Positions 8,992 to 18,098 of a stretch of DNA of 62,545 nt are shown one piece after another; position 1 is the stretch's first letter, and the number at the start of each line of letters is the position of its first letter. The stretch comes from an uncultured Granulosicoccaceae bacterium. Its GTDB lineage: Bacteria; Pseudomonadota; Gammaproteobacteria; Granulosicoccales; Granulosicoccaceae. Where the stretch lies: positions 1 to 62,545 of the forward strand of contig CALGNZ010000064.1 of NCBI GenBank assembly GCA_937957915.1, given 5' to 3'. Both the position numbers and the translations under genes were made by a program. The notes beneath the pieces are model-generated. The model saw only the letters and a list, made by a program, of their open reading frames with translations, was not told where the DNA came from and ran no database searches.

Positions 8992-9732
8992 TCACGACCT
9001 TGCTTTACGCTTTGCTGTCGCCTTGCCCGCAGCCTTTGCTTTACTTTTCTTTTTTGCAGTCACTCTTTTTTTCGCCGTTGGTTCCTTGGATTTTTGTCCG
9101 TAGTCTTTGAACTTCTCCAGTACGTTGTTCATTTCTTTCTTTGGCAGGATCACCACGTTGCCTGACTGTTTAGCAAAGTAGTATTGTTTGGCCAGTGTTT
9201 CCAGTTCAATGGCCGCCCACATGGCACTGTCGAGATCTGCGCCAGCGGCTATCATGCCGTGGTTGGCAAGCAGGCAGGCTGAGCGGTCCTTCATTGCATG
9301 AATTACATTGTTTGATAGGTCTGCGGTGCCAAAGGTTGCATACTTTGCGCACTTGACGGTGTTGCCACCAAACGCGGCAATCATATAGTGACAGGCCGGT
9401 ATGTCTTCGCGGCCGATGGACAATATGGTAGCGAACATTGAATGGGTGTGAATGACTGCGCCCAGCTCTGGTTTGCTTTGCAGGATAGCACGGTGAAAAT
9501 GCCATTCTGATGAGGGCTTATACGGTCCCTGCCACTCGTAGCTTTCGCTGTCTATCTTCATTTTAACGATATCTTTTGGTGCCAGTTGGTCATAGGGCAC
9601 GCCACTTGGCGTGATCAACATATGGCTGCCCGAACGCGCACTGATGTTTCCTGAAGTACCCTGGTTTAAACCGGATGAATTCATTTGCAGGCACATTTGT
9701 ATAATCTTGCGGCGCAGTGCGTCTTCTGACAT
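8992..9732 (-). CDS. Class II aldolase/adducin family protein with Lys-rich tail
   Basis: A 246-residue protein with an ATG start. Class II aldolase features include the phosphate/substrate loop GTSGNISAR, the acidic catalytic position in SSEWHFHR, zinc ligands in AVIHTHS and the third ligand in LLANHGM. Relatives such as FucA, AraD and OtnC cleave or decarboxylate sugar phosphates. It follows the SorC regulator on the same strand (50 bp gap) and belongs to the polyol island. Unusually, the last ~35 residues are almost only K, A, R and T (TAKKKSKAKAAGKATAKRK), like histone-H1 or AlgP tails; this is atypical for the family. The substrate is unknown. Confidence 0.85.
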   Translation of the reverse strand: MSEDALRRKIIQMCLQMNSSGLNQGTSGNISARSGSHMLITPSGVPYDQLAPKDIVKMKIDSESYEWQGPYKPSSEWHFHRAILQSKPELGAVIHTHSMFATILSIGREDIPACHYMIAAFGGNTVKCAKYATFGTADLSNNVIHAMKDRSACLLANHGMIAAGADLDSAMWAAIELETLAKQYYFAKQSGNVVILPKKEMNNVLEKFKDYGQKSKEPTAKKRVTAKKKSKAKAAGKATAKRKARS

Positions 9733-9782
9733 TGCTATGGTCTCGGTGTTTAAGTTAGGTTGATCTGTCTTAGTGGATGGTT

Positions 9783-10880
9783 TCAGGTATCTTCGAGTAG
9801 CGCGCGAGCTGTGGCCTCATCTGTTACCAGATCTGTAATCAGTCCGTTGCCGCAAAGGGCTCGTATTGCCTCGACTTTGTTTTTACCGGCAGATACCATC
9901 AGCCGCCGTGGTATTTTTCGGAACCTGTCGCCTTCTACACCTACCACTCGCCTGTTGATACTGTGGTCTATAACCCTGGCATCGCTGTCTATACAGTAGC
10001 CAAGAAAGTTACCTACCATTCCCATTTTAAGGGCGCTGCTAAATTCTGCTTCCTTGATATAACCTGCCTGGCGCATGGTGCCGCAATCGTCGCCGCCAAC
10101 GCTGACTATCGCCAGATCAACATCGATTGCCCGTTGTCTGATTTCATTAAACTGCGGTTGCGAAAGTAACAGTTTGCGTGAGTCTTCCGAGTCACACACG
10201 ATGGGCGCCGGCAAATACAAACACTCAGCGTTAAGTTTCGAGGCAATGGAGGTGGTGGCTTCAAAGCGTGTGGCGGATGACCGATAGGTGAATGTGCCCA
10301 GCAGCGATACTACCGACACGTTGTTCAGTGGCTGCGGTGGAAGTTGCTCACCCAGTGCTCTTAGTGTTTCGCCCCAGCCCAGCCCGATACTGGTGTTGTC
10401 TTTGACCAGCCTCAGAGTGACATCACCTGCCGTCCCGGCAATTTGGCTGGCGAGTGTAGACTGATCTTCAGCGTGGCTCAGGCAGACCTCTGCGCCCTGT
10501 AGCGAGTAACGTTTGACCAGTTGTTCTGCAAGATACACGTTATCCAGTAATGGTGAGCTGATAGTGATATTGACGATACCGCGTTGACGCGCCTCGGCCA
10601 GTAAACGGATAACCCGCGCTCTTCCAATATCAAGCAACTGTGCGATCTGTTGTTGCGTCATGCCGAGGTCGTAGTAACATCGGGCGACGCGAACGGCTAG
10701 CTGTTCGTCACGCCACGAGTCATCGCTGCCGGCGCCTATATTTGGCTTGTTGTTTTTTTTGTTGTCAATGTCACCTGCCGCTGTGCCTTTTGTTTCATTG
10801 GCAACAGTGTTTCGTTTTCCGCGCGAACGAGTGGTGTGGGTTTCCCGCCTGGCGGTTGAGTGGGAGTCTTTCACAGCCAT
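9783..10880 (-). CDS. SorC/DeoR-type sugar-binding transcriptional regulator
   Basis: About 365 residues; the start is uncertain (ATG at 10880, GTG at 10895). After a charged, probably disordered extension of about 55 residues comes a helix-turn-helix (YYDLGMTQQQIAQLLDIGRA, then RVIRLLAEARQRG). A SorC sugar-phosphate-binding domain follows, with TSIGLGWGETL and the ISVG-like LAIVSVGGD. The family binds a phosphorylated sugar effector; EryD and SorC are examples. It is divergent from the kinase gene and upstream of the aldolase, so it is the likely local regulator, with its operator in 10881-11431. Confidence 0.88.
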   Translation of the reverse strand: MAVKDSHSTARRETHTTRSRGKRNTVANETKGTAAGDIDNKKNNKPNIGAGSDDSWRDEQLAVRVARCYYDLGMTQQQIAQLLDIGRARVIRLLAEARQRGIVNITISSPLLDNVYLAEQLVKRYSLQGAEVCLSHAEDQSTLASQIAGTAGDVTLRLVKDNTSIGLGWGETLRALGEQLPPQPLNNVSVVSLLGTFTYRSSATRFEATTSIASKLNAECLYLPAPIVCDSEDSRKLLLSQPQFNEIRQRAIDVDLAIVSVGGDDCGTMRQAGYIKEAEFSSALKMGMVGNFLGYCIDSDARVIDHSINRRVVGVEGDRFRKIPRRLMVSAGKNKVEAIRALCGNGLITDLVTDEATARALLEDT

Positions 10881-11125
10881 AGCATAACGTCGCACCGAAC
10901 ATTTGTCAGCCTTTGCTACATATGTTGCAGTGATCGGTCGGGTGTGGCAATCTGCGTGGCGGAGGAATCAAATTGTGGAGCCGTTGGGTGCTGTGAAGGC
11001 GGAGTGCTGCTGATAATTGCGTTGTTAGCGATTCGTGGTGCTGCGTTACTCAATGGTGTAATCATTGTCTGGAACAATGACGGGCGCGGTGCGCGCAGAG
11101 TGTTGCTTTCGGAGATCGCCTTTTG

Positions 11126-11224
11126 TTGAAAGCGCTCTTAGTAGAAAGTGCCCTTTAGTAGAAAGGCTCTATCGGTGAAAGGCTCTATCGGTGAAAAGCT
11201 CTATTGCTGCAAGCGCTCTTTTTC
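11126..11224. repeat. 16-17-bp tandem repeat, 6 units
   Basis: Six imperfect units start at about 11126, 11142, 11159, 11176, 11192 and 11208. They have the consensus TGAAAGGCTCTATCGG; two are near-identical and the outer ones are more diverged. The array lies upstream of the kinase gene in the divergent regulatory region. Confidence 0.85.
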
Positions 11225-11374
11225 GACGAGTGTTGTTGCTGAGGATACAGGCAGCGTCGGGTGCGGCTGCAGTCGGCTTTAACTGCTTCTGCATTAGTGT
11301 TGCTATAGCATGTGGTGCAGCAGTTTTTACCGTGCCGCAAAAGAGGCTGTTGCAACTGGTACGTTGCAGGGGTG

Positions 11375-11404
11375 CTGTCGCAAAGGTGCCTGTCGCAAAG
11401 GTGC
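11375..11404. repeat. 15-bp perfect tandem duplication
   Basis: CTGTCGCAAAGGTGC occurs twice head to tail, 28 bp before the kinase start codon. Confidence 0.85.
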
Positions 11405-11431
11405 GCAATCATAAATAGCTAATGCTAGTAA

Positions 11432-13000
11432 ATGGGGACATCAGTGGCAGACAGAGTTGTCATTGGACTCGATAGTTCAACACAAAGTACTAAAGCAATT
11501 GCATGGAGTATGAAGGGGGAGGCTATTGCCGAGGGTCGTGCAGCTATCCCGATGAGCAACCCGCGTCTTGATTGCTTCGAGCAAAACCCGTCAGACTGGT
11601 GGCAGTCCTGTGTAGATGCACTGAAAGGCTGTGTGGCAGAGCTGGCGGAAAAGGGCTATGAACCCGGCGTTATAGAAGCGCTTGCGATTTCCAACCAAAG
11701 AGAGACGCTTGCATTTGTTGATAGCAACGATGATGCAAGTTACCCGGCTATCGTATGGCTGGATGAGCGTTGCCGCGAAGAAGTCAAAGAGTTTAGTAAC
11801 GCATTTGGCGCCGATGAGATTCACCGTATTTCCGGTCGACCTGTTGATATTACTCCCTGTCTCTATCGATATGCCTGGTTGCGCAAGCATGAGCCTGCTG
11901 CCTGGAAAAATACTGCCTGTTTTGTCGACGTACAGGCCTATCTGGTTAAGAAGCTTTGTGGCGGTGAATATCGCACAGGCTCGCTTAGTGCCGATCCGAT
12001 GGGTATTGTTGACATGGTGTCGGGCAGCTGGTCCGAGCCACTACTGCAAGCATTGCAGCTCGAGGAAAGTCGACTGCCCGTCATTCATCCACCGGGTAGT
12101 TTGCTGGGTAACGTTACGCAAGCGGTTGCCAGCGAGACAGGATTGCCAGCCGAGCTGGCGGTGTATGCTGCCGGCGGCGACGGGCAATGCGCCGGCCTGG
12201 GTACCAATTGTACGAGTTCTGATCGGGCCTATATAAATCTGGGCACGGCAGTTGTGTCGGGCATCTGGTCACCTGAGTACCATTACAACCGCGCCTGGCG
12301 CACTGAACTTGCCGCCCAGGGGCAGGGTTATATTCTCGAGAACTGTCTGCGTTCCGGCGCCTTTTTGATCGACTGGTTCGTCGATCAGTTTGTGGCTCGC
12401 GGCAGGGCAGACGCCACTGTGTTTAATCGGCTGGAGGCGGAGGCGACAAAGATACCGATAGGATCAGACGGATTGCTGGTGCAGCCCTACTTTTCCGGTG
12501 TCATGGATCCGCACTGGGATATGTCGGCGCGGGGCGTCATTCTTGGCTTGAGTGGCAGCCATGGTGAAGCACATATTTATCGTGCATTGATAGAGGCGAT
12601 TACGCTTGATCAGGTTATGTCTACTGAAGATATGGAAGCCGCGGTTGGCCAGAAAATCTCTCACTATGTAGCAATCGGTGGTGGTGCCAATAGTGCACTA
12701 TGGCGACAAATGCTGGCAGATGCGTCAGGCAAGCCGGTTCATGTGAGTACAACACTTGAGGCATCAGCACTCGGTGCGGGGATGATTGCAGCGTATGGTG
12801 CAGGCTGGTACGACAGTATCACTGCGGCCGCGGAAGCGATGGCGGGCGAACACGTTATCACCGTCAAGCCCGATAGTGCTGTCTCAGAGAGCTATCGCGA
12901 GCTACTTTCTATTTATCGCAGGCTTTACGGTGCAGTGGCCGAGTTGAATCAGGACATGGTGGCGTTTGCCGCCAGACAACGTGACTCGATGAAGCAATAG
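11432..13000 (+). CDS. FGGY-family carbohydrate kinase
   Basis: A 522-residue protein. The N-terminal ATP-binding strand-turn is IGLDSSTQSTKA (residues 10-21), the substrate-loop aspartate lies in the AAGGDGQCAGLG region near 248, and the C-terminal IGGGANSALWRQMLAD motif is near 415. This family includes glycerol, xylulose and erythritol (EryA) kinases. The ATG at 11432 gives the longest form, but the GTG at 11444 has a better-placed GGGGA and may be the real start. The GpsA-like dehydrogenase follows by about 130 bp, and the SorC regulator is divergent. Together these favour a polyol or ketose substrate; C4 polyol phosphorylation is my inference. Confidence 0.88.
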   Translation: MGTSVADRVVIGLDSSTQSTKAIAWSMKGEAIAEGRAAIPMSNPRLDCFEQNPSDWWQSCVDALKGCVAELAEKGYEPGVIEALAISNQRETLAFVDSNDDASYPAIVWLDERCREEVKEFSNAFGADEIHRISGRPVDITPCLYRYAWLRKHEPAAWKNTACFVDVQAYLVKKLCGGEYRTGSLSADPMGIVDMVSGSWSEPLLQALQLEESRLPVIHPPGSLLGNVTQAVASETGLPAELAVYAAGGDGQCAGLGTNCTSSDRAYINLGTAVVSGIWSPEYHYNRAWRTELAAQGQGYILENCLRSGAFLIDWFVDQFVARGRADATVFNRLEAEATKIPIGSDGLLVQPYFSGVMDPHWDMSARGVILGLSGSHGEAHIYRALIEAITLDQVMSTEDMEAAVGQKISHYVAIGGGANSALWRQMLADASGKPVHVSTTLEASALGAGMIAAYGAGWYDSITAAAEAMAGEHVITVKPDSAVSESYRELLSIYRRLYGAVAELNQDMVAFAARQRDSMKQ

Positions 13001-13128
13001 CGGCCATCTGGGCCGACCTGTATTATCACAGGGTGACGGTCCGAAAATAAGTTTAGTCTGTATACAATGCCTCTTAATACAACAGACTTGTGAACAACTC
13101 AGACCAGCGAGAAAAGACAAACCCCGCT

Positions 13129-14214
13129 ATGAAAAAGATAGTGATACTTGGTGCCGGTGTAATGGGCAGTGCACTTGCCGTTCCTGCGGCGGATGCCGGT
13201 AATTCGGTTACTGTGGTTGGCTCGCCGCTTGATGACGCAATTGTCAGCTCCGTAAATGGCACGCGGCATCATTCGGGTTTGAATCTGGATATGCCAGATC
13301 AAATAACTTTTGTCAGCAATAGCGACACTGATGCAACGCTGTTGCGCGATGCAGATGTCATTGTTATAGGAGTCAGTAGCCCGGGCGTGCAGTGGGCGAC
13401 TGATAAGATGCAATCGGCCAATGCCGCTCCACCCATTGTGTCACTGGTTACCAAGGGGCTGGTTGCCAGAGATAACCAGACAGCACCTTATACCTATGCC
13501 GATACACTGCAAAGCCTGGTTAATGATTGGGCTGACGCAGATACCACAGGCCAGCCTGCAAGCAGTATTGTTGGAATTGGCGGGCCCTGTATTGCCCGAG
13601 AATTAGCGCTGCGTATTCCCACCAGGGTTACCTTTGCATCGCAGGATGTTACCGTAGCGGCGCAGATGCGAAGCCTCTTTGCCACCCCCTACTATCGAAT
13701 CACCACAGACCCGGACATTGTGGCAGTAGAGGCCTGTGCGGCACTGAAGAATTTCTTGTGCATTGGTGTCAGTGCAATGATTAGTGCCTATGAAATTGAC
13801 ACCGGCACCGCAAAGAATCCGGTTGCAGGGTTGTACAACCAGGCGGTCCATGAGTTGCTCACGTTAAGTCAGTGGATTGCCGGTAGTTCCTCTATACATT
13901 GCGACCGACAGGGCAGAGTACCTGTTGCATTTGATCTGGCTGGTATGGGAGATCTGCACGTAACGGTTGGTGGTGGCAGAAACAGCCGTCTGGGCAATTA
14001 CCTTGGCCAGGGCGAGCTGTTATCTATAGTACAAAATGGCGCCATGAAAGGTGTTACGGTGGAAGGCGTCGATACCGGCCGCAGCTTGTCGGCGGCCTGC
14101 CGCAATGCCTGTAAGACAGGTCAGTTAAATGCGGCGTCGGTGCCGTTGACGCTCGCTATACTGAACTCGATTGACTACGATGACCCCTTCAAGTTTGATT
14201 TTGGTTTATTGTAA
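13129..14214 (+). CDS. GpsA-like NAD(P)-dependent polyol-phosphate dehydrogenase
   Basis: 361 residues from the ATG that starts MKKIVILGAGVMGSALAVPA; the frame is open upstream to a GTG at 13090. The NAD-binding glycine motif opens the protein. The conserved lysines of the family appear in VSLVTKGL and ACAALKNFLCIG, and AGMGDLHVTVGGGRNSRLG matches the GpsA phosphate/substrate signature. GpsA normally interconverts G3P and DHAP in lipid synthesis. Its position behind a sugar kinase instead of beside secB or lipid genes suggests a catabolic paralogue that oxidises the kinase product. Confidence 0.83.
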   Translation: MKKIVILGAGVMGSALAVPAADAGNSVTVVGSPLDDAIVSSVNGTRHHSGLNLDMPDQITFVSNSDTDATLLRDADVIVIGVSSPGVQWATDKMQSANAAPPIVSLVTKGLVARDNQTAPYTYADTLQSLVNDWADADTTGQPASSIVGIGGPCIARELALRIPTRVTFASQDVTVAAQMRSLFATPYYRITTDPDIVAVEACAALKNFLCIGVSAMISAYEIDTGTAKNPVAGLYNQAVHELLTLSQWIAGSSSIHCDRQGRVPVAFDLAGMGDLHVTVGGGRNSRLGNYLGQGELLSIVQNGAMKGVTVEGVDTGRSLSAACRNACKTGQLNAASVPLTLAILNSIDYDDPFKFDFGLL

Positions 14215-14289
14215 GTTCCCGCCACGGTTTTAATAAAAACGCACCGTCAGGGCGCTTTCGCAGTAGCAGAGGTTCCGCCGCGCAGACTC

Positions 14290-14745
14290 CTAGCTCTGGT
14301 TGTACCTGGTATCGACATCATTGATGGCCCGCACGTTGTCGGCTGAGCGGCCGTTCTCATCAAAGGTTTCTGCAAGCCAGGCGCGAGCGATAGATTTGGC
14401 CAGCTCCGTGCCGATTACCCTGGCACCCATTGTTATAATTTGTGCGTTGTTTGACAACGCGGCGCGCTCGGCAGAGTAGGTGTCGTGGCACAGTGCGGCA
14501 CGTATTCCGGGGACTTTGTTGGCGGCAATGCAAACACCGATACCCGTACCGCAGACAAGAATTGCACGATCAAACTGTCCGTCCATTACTGCGCTGGAAA
14601 CACGATCGGCGAGGTTCGCGTAAAATTTGTCTGGGCCCTTGTCGGTGCGAGAGATTTCGGTGATTTCAAAATCATTGCTTAAGTCTTTGGCCAGTAATCT
14701 GGCGAGACCCTCACCGGCACTGTCTCCGGCTAATGCAATTTTCAT
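14290..14745 (-). CDS. RpiB/LacAB-family sugar-phosphate isomerase (EryI/DerI-like)
   Basis: About 151 residues. I choose the internal ATG ([20 protein letters not shown]), preceded by AGAGAAAG, over the longer frame to 14838. The RpiB catalytic cysteine is in [18 protein letters not shown] and the base region in [20 protein letters not shown]. The [10 protein letters not shown] opening and the SRTDKGPD segment are, from memory, closer to the tetrulose-phosphate isomerases of erythritol pathways (EryI/DerI, erythrulose 4-phosphate to erythrose 4-phosphate) than to ribose-5-phosphate isomerase. It lies convergent to the dehydrogenase and next to an SDR. Confidence 0.85.
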   Translation of the reverse strand: MKIALAGDSAGEGLARLLAKDLSNDFEITEISRTDKGPDKFYANLADRVSSAVMDGQFDRAILVCGTGIGVCIAANKVPGIRAALCHDTYSAERAALSNNAQIITMGARVIGTELAKSIARAWLAETFDENGRSADNVRAINDVDTRYNQS

Positions 14746-14896
14746 TGGGTGCTTTCTCTGTTGGGGGCTTTGCGGTTGCCTGTAGTTTACCGTATGTGTT
14801 TTCTTTTGCGTAGCAAGAACGTGCCATATCGAGAGCATCGCTCACAGGAGCTGCGGGTATGATCATTTAAGACGTATTGTGGTTATACAAAGCCAG

Positions 14897-15664
14897 TCAC
14901 TCGGGCAGTTCAAATATCTGTTGGTTGACGTTATTTGATACCTGATCAAGCAGGTACAGGTAGGCATTTACTTTTGTTTCAGGCAGGGGGACTTCATCGG
15001 GTATTTCTCCAGGGAAGGCGGAGCTTCGCAGGGTTGTGCGCATTTTACCGGGGTTTATTGCGTTGCACCTGACGGGCATATTGCCATGGTCATCTCGCAT
15101 GCCGTCGAGTTCGTCGGCAAGGGAGTTAACCCATGTCTGAATAGCTGCTTTGCTGGCACCGTAGGCACCCCAATAGGCTGTTTGCTTATCGTCGATGGTG
15201 AAGGTGATGCTGGCTTCTCTGGTTTTTATCAGCAGAGGCAGCATGGCTTGTGTCAGCATGACCGGGCCATGCAAATTGACGTTGAAGGTAGCAATCCAGT
15301 GTTTGATGTCTATCTGCAGGGCTGGTGTAACCTGCCCCAGTGTTGCAGCGCAGTGAACGATGCCGTGCAGTTTGCCAAAGGTATTGGCAACGGTTTCTGC
15401 AAGCGTGTCATAGTCAGACATGTTTGCACCGGCAAGGTCTAGTGGATACAAGCCGGGTTGAATGCCGGTGTCATCAGCTATTTGATCATGCAAAGAATTT
15501 AGACCGCGCTCATTCTTGTCGAGTAGTACCAGTTCGCAACCGAGACTGGCCGCGGCCTTTGCGATACTGCTGCCAAGGCCACCGGCTGCACCTGTAATTA
15601 ACACAACTCGATCTTTCATTGAGTTGTTGTCTGGCGTGAAGGTGCTGATCAATTCCGTAGTCAC
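14897..15664 (-). CDS. YciK-like SDR oxidoreductase
   Basis: A 255-residue protein with a GTG start; an internal ATG at 15619 is possible, but YciK relatives carry a similar N-terminal extension. The Rossmann motif is LITGAAGGLGSSIA, the catalytic Y-x-x-x-K is YGASKAA, and NPGKMRTTLRSSAFPGE resembles the YciK-type C-terminal region. The usual NNAG is replaced by HCAA, and the serine position lies in ITFTIDD, so the catalytic serine may be missing. It is probably an NAD(P)-dependent oxidoreductase of unknown substrate. It is on the same strand as the photolyase and RpiB-like genes. Confidence 0.8.
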   Translation of the reverse strand: MTTELISTFTPDNNSMKDRVVLITGAAGGLGSSIAKAAASLGCELVLLDKNERGLNSLHDQIADDTGIQPGLYPLDLAGANMSDYDTLAETVANTFGKLHGIVHCAATLGQVTPALQIDIKHWIATFNVNLHGPVMLTQAMLPLLIKTREASITFTIDDKQTAYWGAYGASKAAIQTWVNSLADELDGMRDDHGNMPVRCNAINPGKMRTTLRSSAFPGEIPDEVPLPETKVNAYLYLLDQVSNNVNQQIFELPE

Positions 15665-15752
15665 AGTGGCATCTCTATTTAGTAGTCACAGCAAACATGG
15701 TGATATAGTCGTTGCTGTACGTGTATGGTGATTGTGGAAAGCAGTTATCGAT

Positions 15753-17210
15753 TTATTCTTTAGCAGGTTGCTTGATTTTTGCGAATCGTGCCAGTGCATC
15801 TACTCGACTACTGGCCAGGTCAACAACAGGCTTAGGGTAGCTCTTACCGAGTACAACATTGGCGGCGCTAAGCACATCAGCCGGTGCGGTCCACGGCGCA
15901 TGGATGTATTTCTTTGGCAGCTTTGCCAGTTCTGGCACCCAGTGTTTGACATAATTGCCTTCCTTGTCGAACCGTTCGCCCTGTCTGACCGGGTTAAACA
16001 CTCTGAAATAGGGAGCAGCATCCGCACCGCTTCCGGCAACCCATTGCCAACCCATTGTATTGCTGGCCAAATCTGCGTCGACAAGTGTATCCCAGAACCA
16101 GTGAGCGCCCTCCAGCCAATGGTACCCCAGGTTCTTGATTAACAAGGACCCGACGACCATACGTACGCGATTGTGCATCCAGCCAGTTTGCCAGAGTTGC
16201 CGCATGCCAGCGTCCACCAGCGGAATACCGGTATTGCCCTGCTGCCAGCGTTGTAACTCGGCCGGTTTGACTTTACGCCAGGGAAACTTAGCGAAGCGCG
16301 CATCCAGTGGCTCTGTCGTTGTCGCCGGGAAGTGATAGATCAGGTGGTTGGCGAAATCGCGCCAGCCGATTTCGCGCATAAATGACTCGGTGTTGTCATC
16401 TGCCTGCAGGGTGCCGGCCTGCAAACGCGCTTTGAGTTCAGCATTGATCTGTCGCGGGCTTATTTCACCAAATGCTAAATGAGGCGAGAGTCGCGACGTA
16501 CCGTCTATTTCAGGGATATCGCGACCGTTGTCGTAGTTGTCGATTTTTTTAGTCAGCAGGGTATCGAGCAATTGATGCGCGTTTGCCTCGCCCGGTGTCC
16601 AGTTGTCGCTGAATTGGCTGTCCCAGTTTAGCTTCGGTAACAGGCCCAGTGATTCAATCGTCACCTCGAGCGCTAATGCCGCGCGCCGCGACTGCAGTTT
16701 CTCGATCTCTGTTGTCACCGGTAAGGAGTCGTGTTTCAACGAAGCACGCCAATAGGCGGTAAAGACGCGATACGGATGTTTACCTTCACGGCGAACCTGC
16801 CAGGGCTCGTGACAATAATTGCCGGGGAATGAGGTTACGTTTAGACCAAGCTCTGTGAATCGTTTCTTGATGGCGGAATCACAGTCGATGGCATCGGGCT
16901 CATAGCGCCTGTTCCATAACAGAGAATCGGCACCTGTCTCATCAACAATGGCTTGCAGAATTGGCTGCGCTTCGCCAGAAAATACTCGCAGGCGATTGCC
17001 AATTGTTTTCAGGCTTTTACTGAATGCTGTAAGCGAGTGATGTAGCCACCACTGAGATGCACCTCCTGGTGCCCAGCTATGTTCGCTCTCATGAATATAA
17101 ACCACAAGCACCGGGCGGTCTGTTATCGAGGCAGCCTGCAGAGCGGGGTTGTCGTTTATGCGCAGGTCACGTCTGAGCCATACGATTACTGGTGGTTTCT
17201 TGGCAGCCAC
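15753..17210 (-). CDS. phr: Deoxyribodipyrimidine photo-lyase
   Basis: 485 residues with a GTG start, normal for CPD photolyases. The N-terminal photolyase alpha/beta domain begins VWLRRDLRINDNPAL. The FAD-binding helical domain contains LSPHLAFGEISPRQ, WRDFANHLIYHFP, VDAGMRQLWQTGWMHNRVRM and WFWDTLVDADLASNTMGWQW. The enzyme repairs UV-induced cyclobutane dimers using blue light. The conserved tryptophans for electron transfer are present in these blocks. It suggests an organism exposed to light, such as surface seawater. Confidence 0.95.
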   Translation of the reverse strand: MAAKKPPVIVWLRRDLRINDNPALQAASITDRPVLVVYIHESEHSWAPGGASQWWLHHSLTAFSKSLKTIGNRLRVFSGEAQPILQAIVDETGADSLLWNRRYEPDAIDCDSAIKKRFTELGLNVTSFPGNYCHEPWQVRREGKHPYRVFTAYWRASLKHDSLPVTTEIEKLQSRRAALALEVTIESLGLLPKLNWDSQFSDNWTPGEANAHQLLDTLLTKKIDNYDNGRDIPEIDGTSRLSPHLAFGEISPRQINAELKARLQAGTLQADDNTESFMREIGWRDFANHLIYHFPATTTEPLDARFAKFPWRKVKPAELQRWQQGNTGIPLVDAGMRQLWQTGWMHNRVRMVVGSLLIKNLGYHWLEGAHWFWDTLVDADLASNTMGWQWVAGSGADAAPYFRVFNPVRQGERFDKEGNYVKHWVPELAKLPKKYIHAPWTAPADVLSAANVVLGKSYPKPVVDLASSRVDALARFAKIKQPAKE

Positions 17211-17501
17211 AATTTTTCCTGCGCTTTTTTCAGTAAGTCTACCGCGCTTTATTTGTGACTTCCATCTGATTTGCAGAAATAGAAAAAACGGAAGTGGTCA
17301 GCAGGTTGCGCAAGAGTTGTGATCAGTCATTCATTAACGTCTGAGTTAACGAACCAGGTGGACGTCTGGTCTTTGAACTGCTTCAAGCTACTCGTCTGCC
17401 AGACACGCCCGCGCGGTATGTCACTTGCACGACTGCGGTACAGACTACTACGACCAGGGAGGGCGAAAATATTCTTGAAATAACCAGGTTCGAGTAACGC
17501 A

Positions 17502-17987
17502 ATGAAAAGACTAATCACGGCTTTGGTGGTTGCACTTCCCCTTTACACCGCAACCGCAACTTATGCAAATGCACCCGTGCAGGGCACGATGGCAGCGTTT
17601 GTTGTCGAGACAGAAAAGAATAAAGAAAAACTCGTCGAGGCAAAAGATGTTGAACCCAATCAGGTAGTCGAATACCAGCTGACTTACACCAATCAGGGTA
17701 ACTCTGATGTATCAGGACTCAAAGTAGTTGGTCCTGTGCCTGTTGGCACTGTCTATTTACCAAATTCCGCAATTGCAAAACAATCGGCCAGCCTGCGCGT
17801 CAGCATAGATGGTGGTGAGACTTTCGAGTCTGAGCCTGTCAAGCGAACCGTCGTTAAAGAAAATGGCGAAGTAGTAGAGCAGATAGTTCCCGCAGAAGAA
17901 TACACACACATTCAATGGGTGCCCAGGGGTGCCATTGAAGGCGACGGTGGCAAGCAGTTCTATAGCTACCGCGTGCGCGTTAAATAA
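17502..17987 (+). CDS. Small exported DUF11-like protein (gene A of surface operon)
   Basis: 161 residues with an ATG start. A clear signal peptide (MKRLITALVVALPLYTATATYA) ends near residue 22. The mature part is one Ig-like DUF11 fold: VVEYQLTYTNQGNSDVSGLKV is the characteristic strand pair, and the protein ends FYSYRVRVK. It has no cysteine, anchor or lipobox. A strong terminator-like hairpin follows immediately, so this first gene may be expressed more than the genes behind it, as for a major subunit. The function is unknown. It belongs with the five exported proteins downstream. Confidence 0.8.
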   Translation: MKRLITALVVALPLYTATATYANAPVQGTMAAFVVETEKNKEKLVEAKDVEPNQVVEYQLTYTNQGNSDVSGLKVVGPVPVGTVYLPNSAIAKQSASLRVSIDGGETFESEPVKRTVVKENGEVVEQIVPAEEYTHIQWVPRGAIEGDGGKQFYSYRVRVK

Positions 17988-18007
17988 ATTAATAAAAAAT
18001 AATAAGA

Positions 18008-18047
18008 CAGTGCGCAGGCATTCCGGTGCCTGCAGCACTGCATTTTT
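18008..18047 (+). terminator. Strong hairpin terminator or attenuator after gene A
   Basis: CAGTGCGCAGGCA (18008-18020) pairs with TGCCTGC-A-GCACTG (18027-18040) with one bulged A and a TTCCGG loop, followed by CATTTTTG. This is a typical intrinsic terminator, sited between the first and second genes of the surface operon. Confidence 0.85.
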
Positions 18048-18098
18048 GTGGTACGGGGCGAGTTCGCGTCGACAAGTTCATTTACAGGTCAAAATTCA

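Larger units (their letters stand above)
10881..11431. promoter_or_regulatory. Divergent regulatory region of the polyol island
   Basis: A 550-bp gap between the SorC regulator (minus) and the FGGY kinase (plus). No open frame here is credible. It carries two tandem arrays (11126-11224 and 11375-11404). By position it should hold the promoters and the SorC operator, but I cannot point to exact boxes. Confidence 0.45.
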
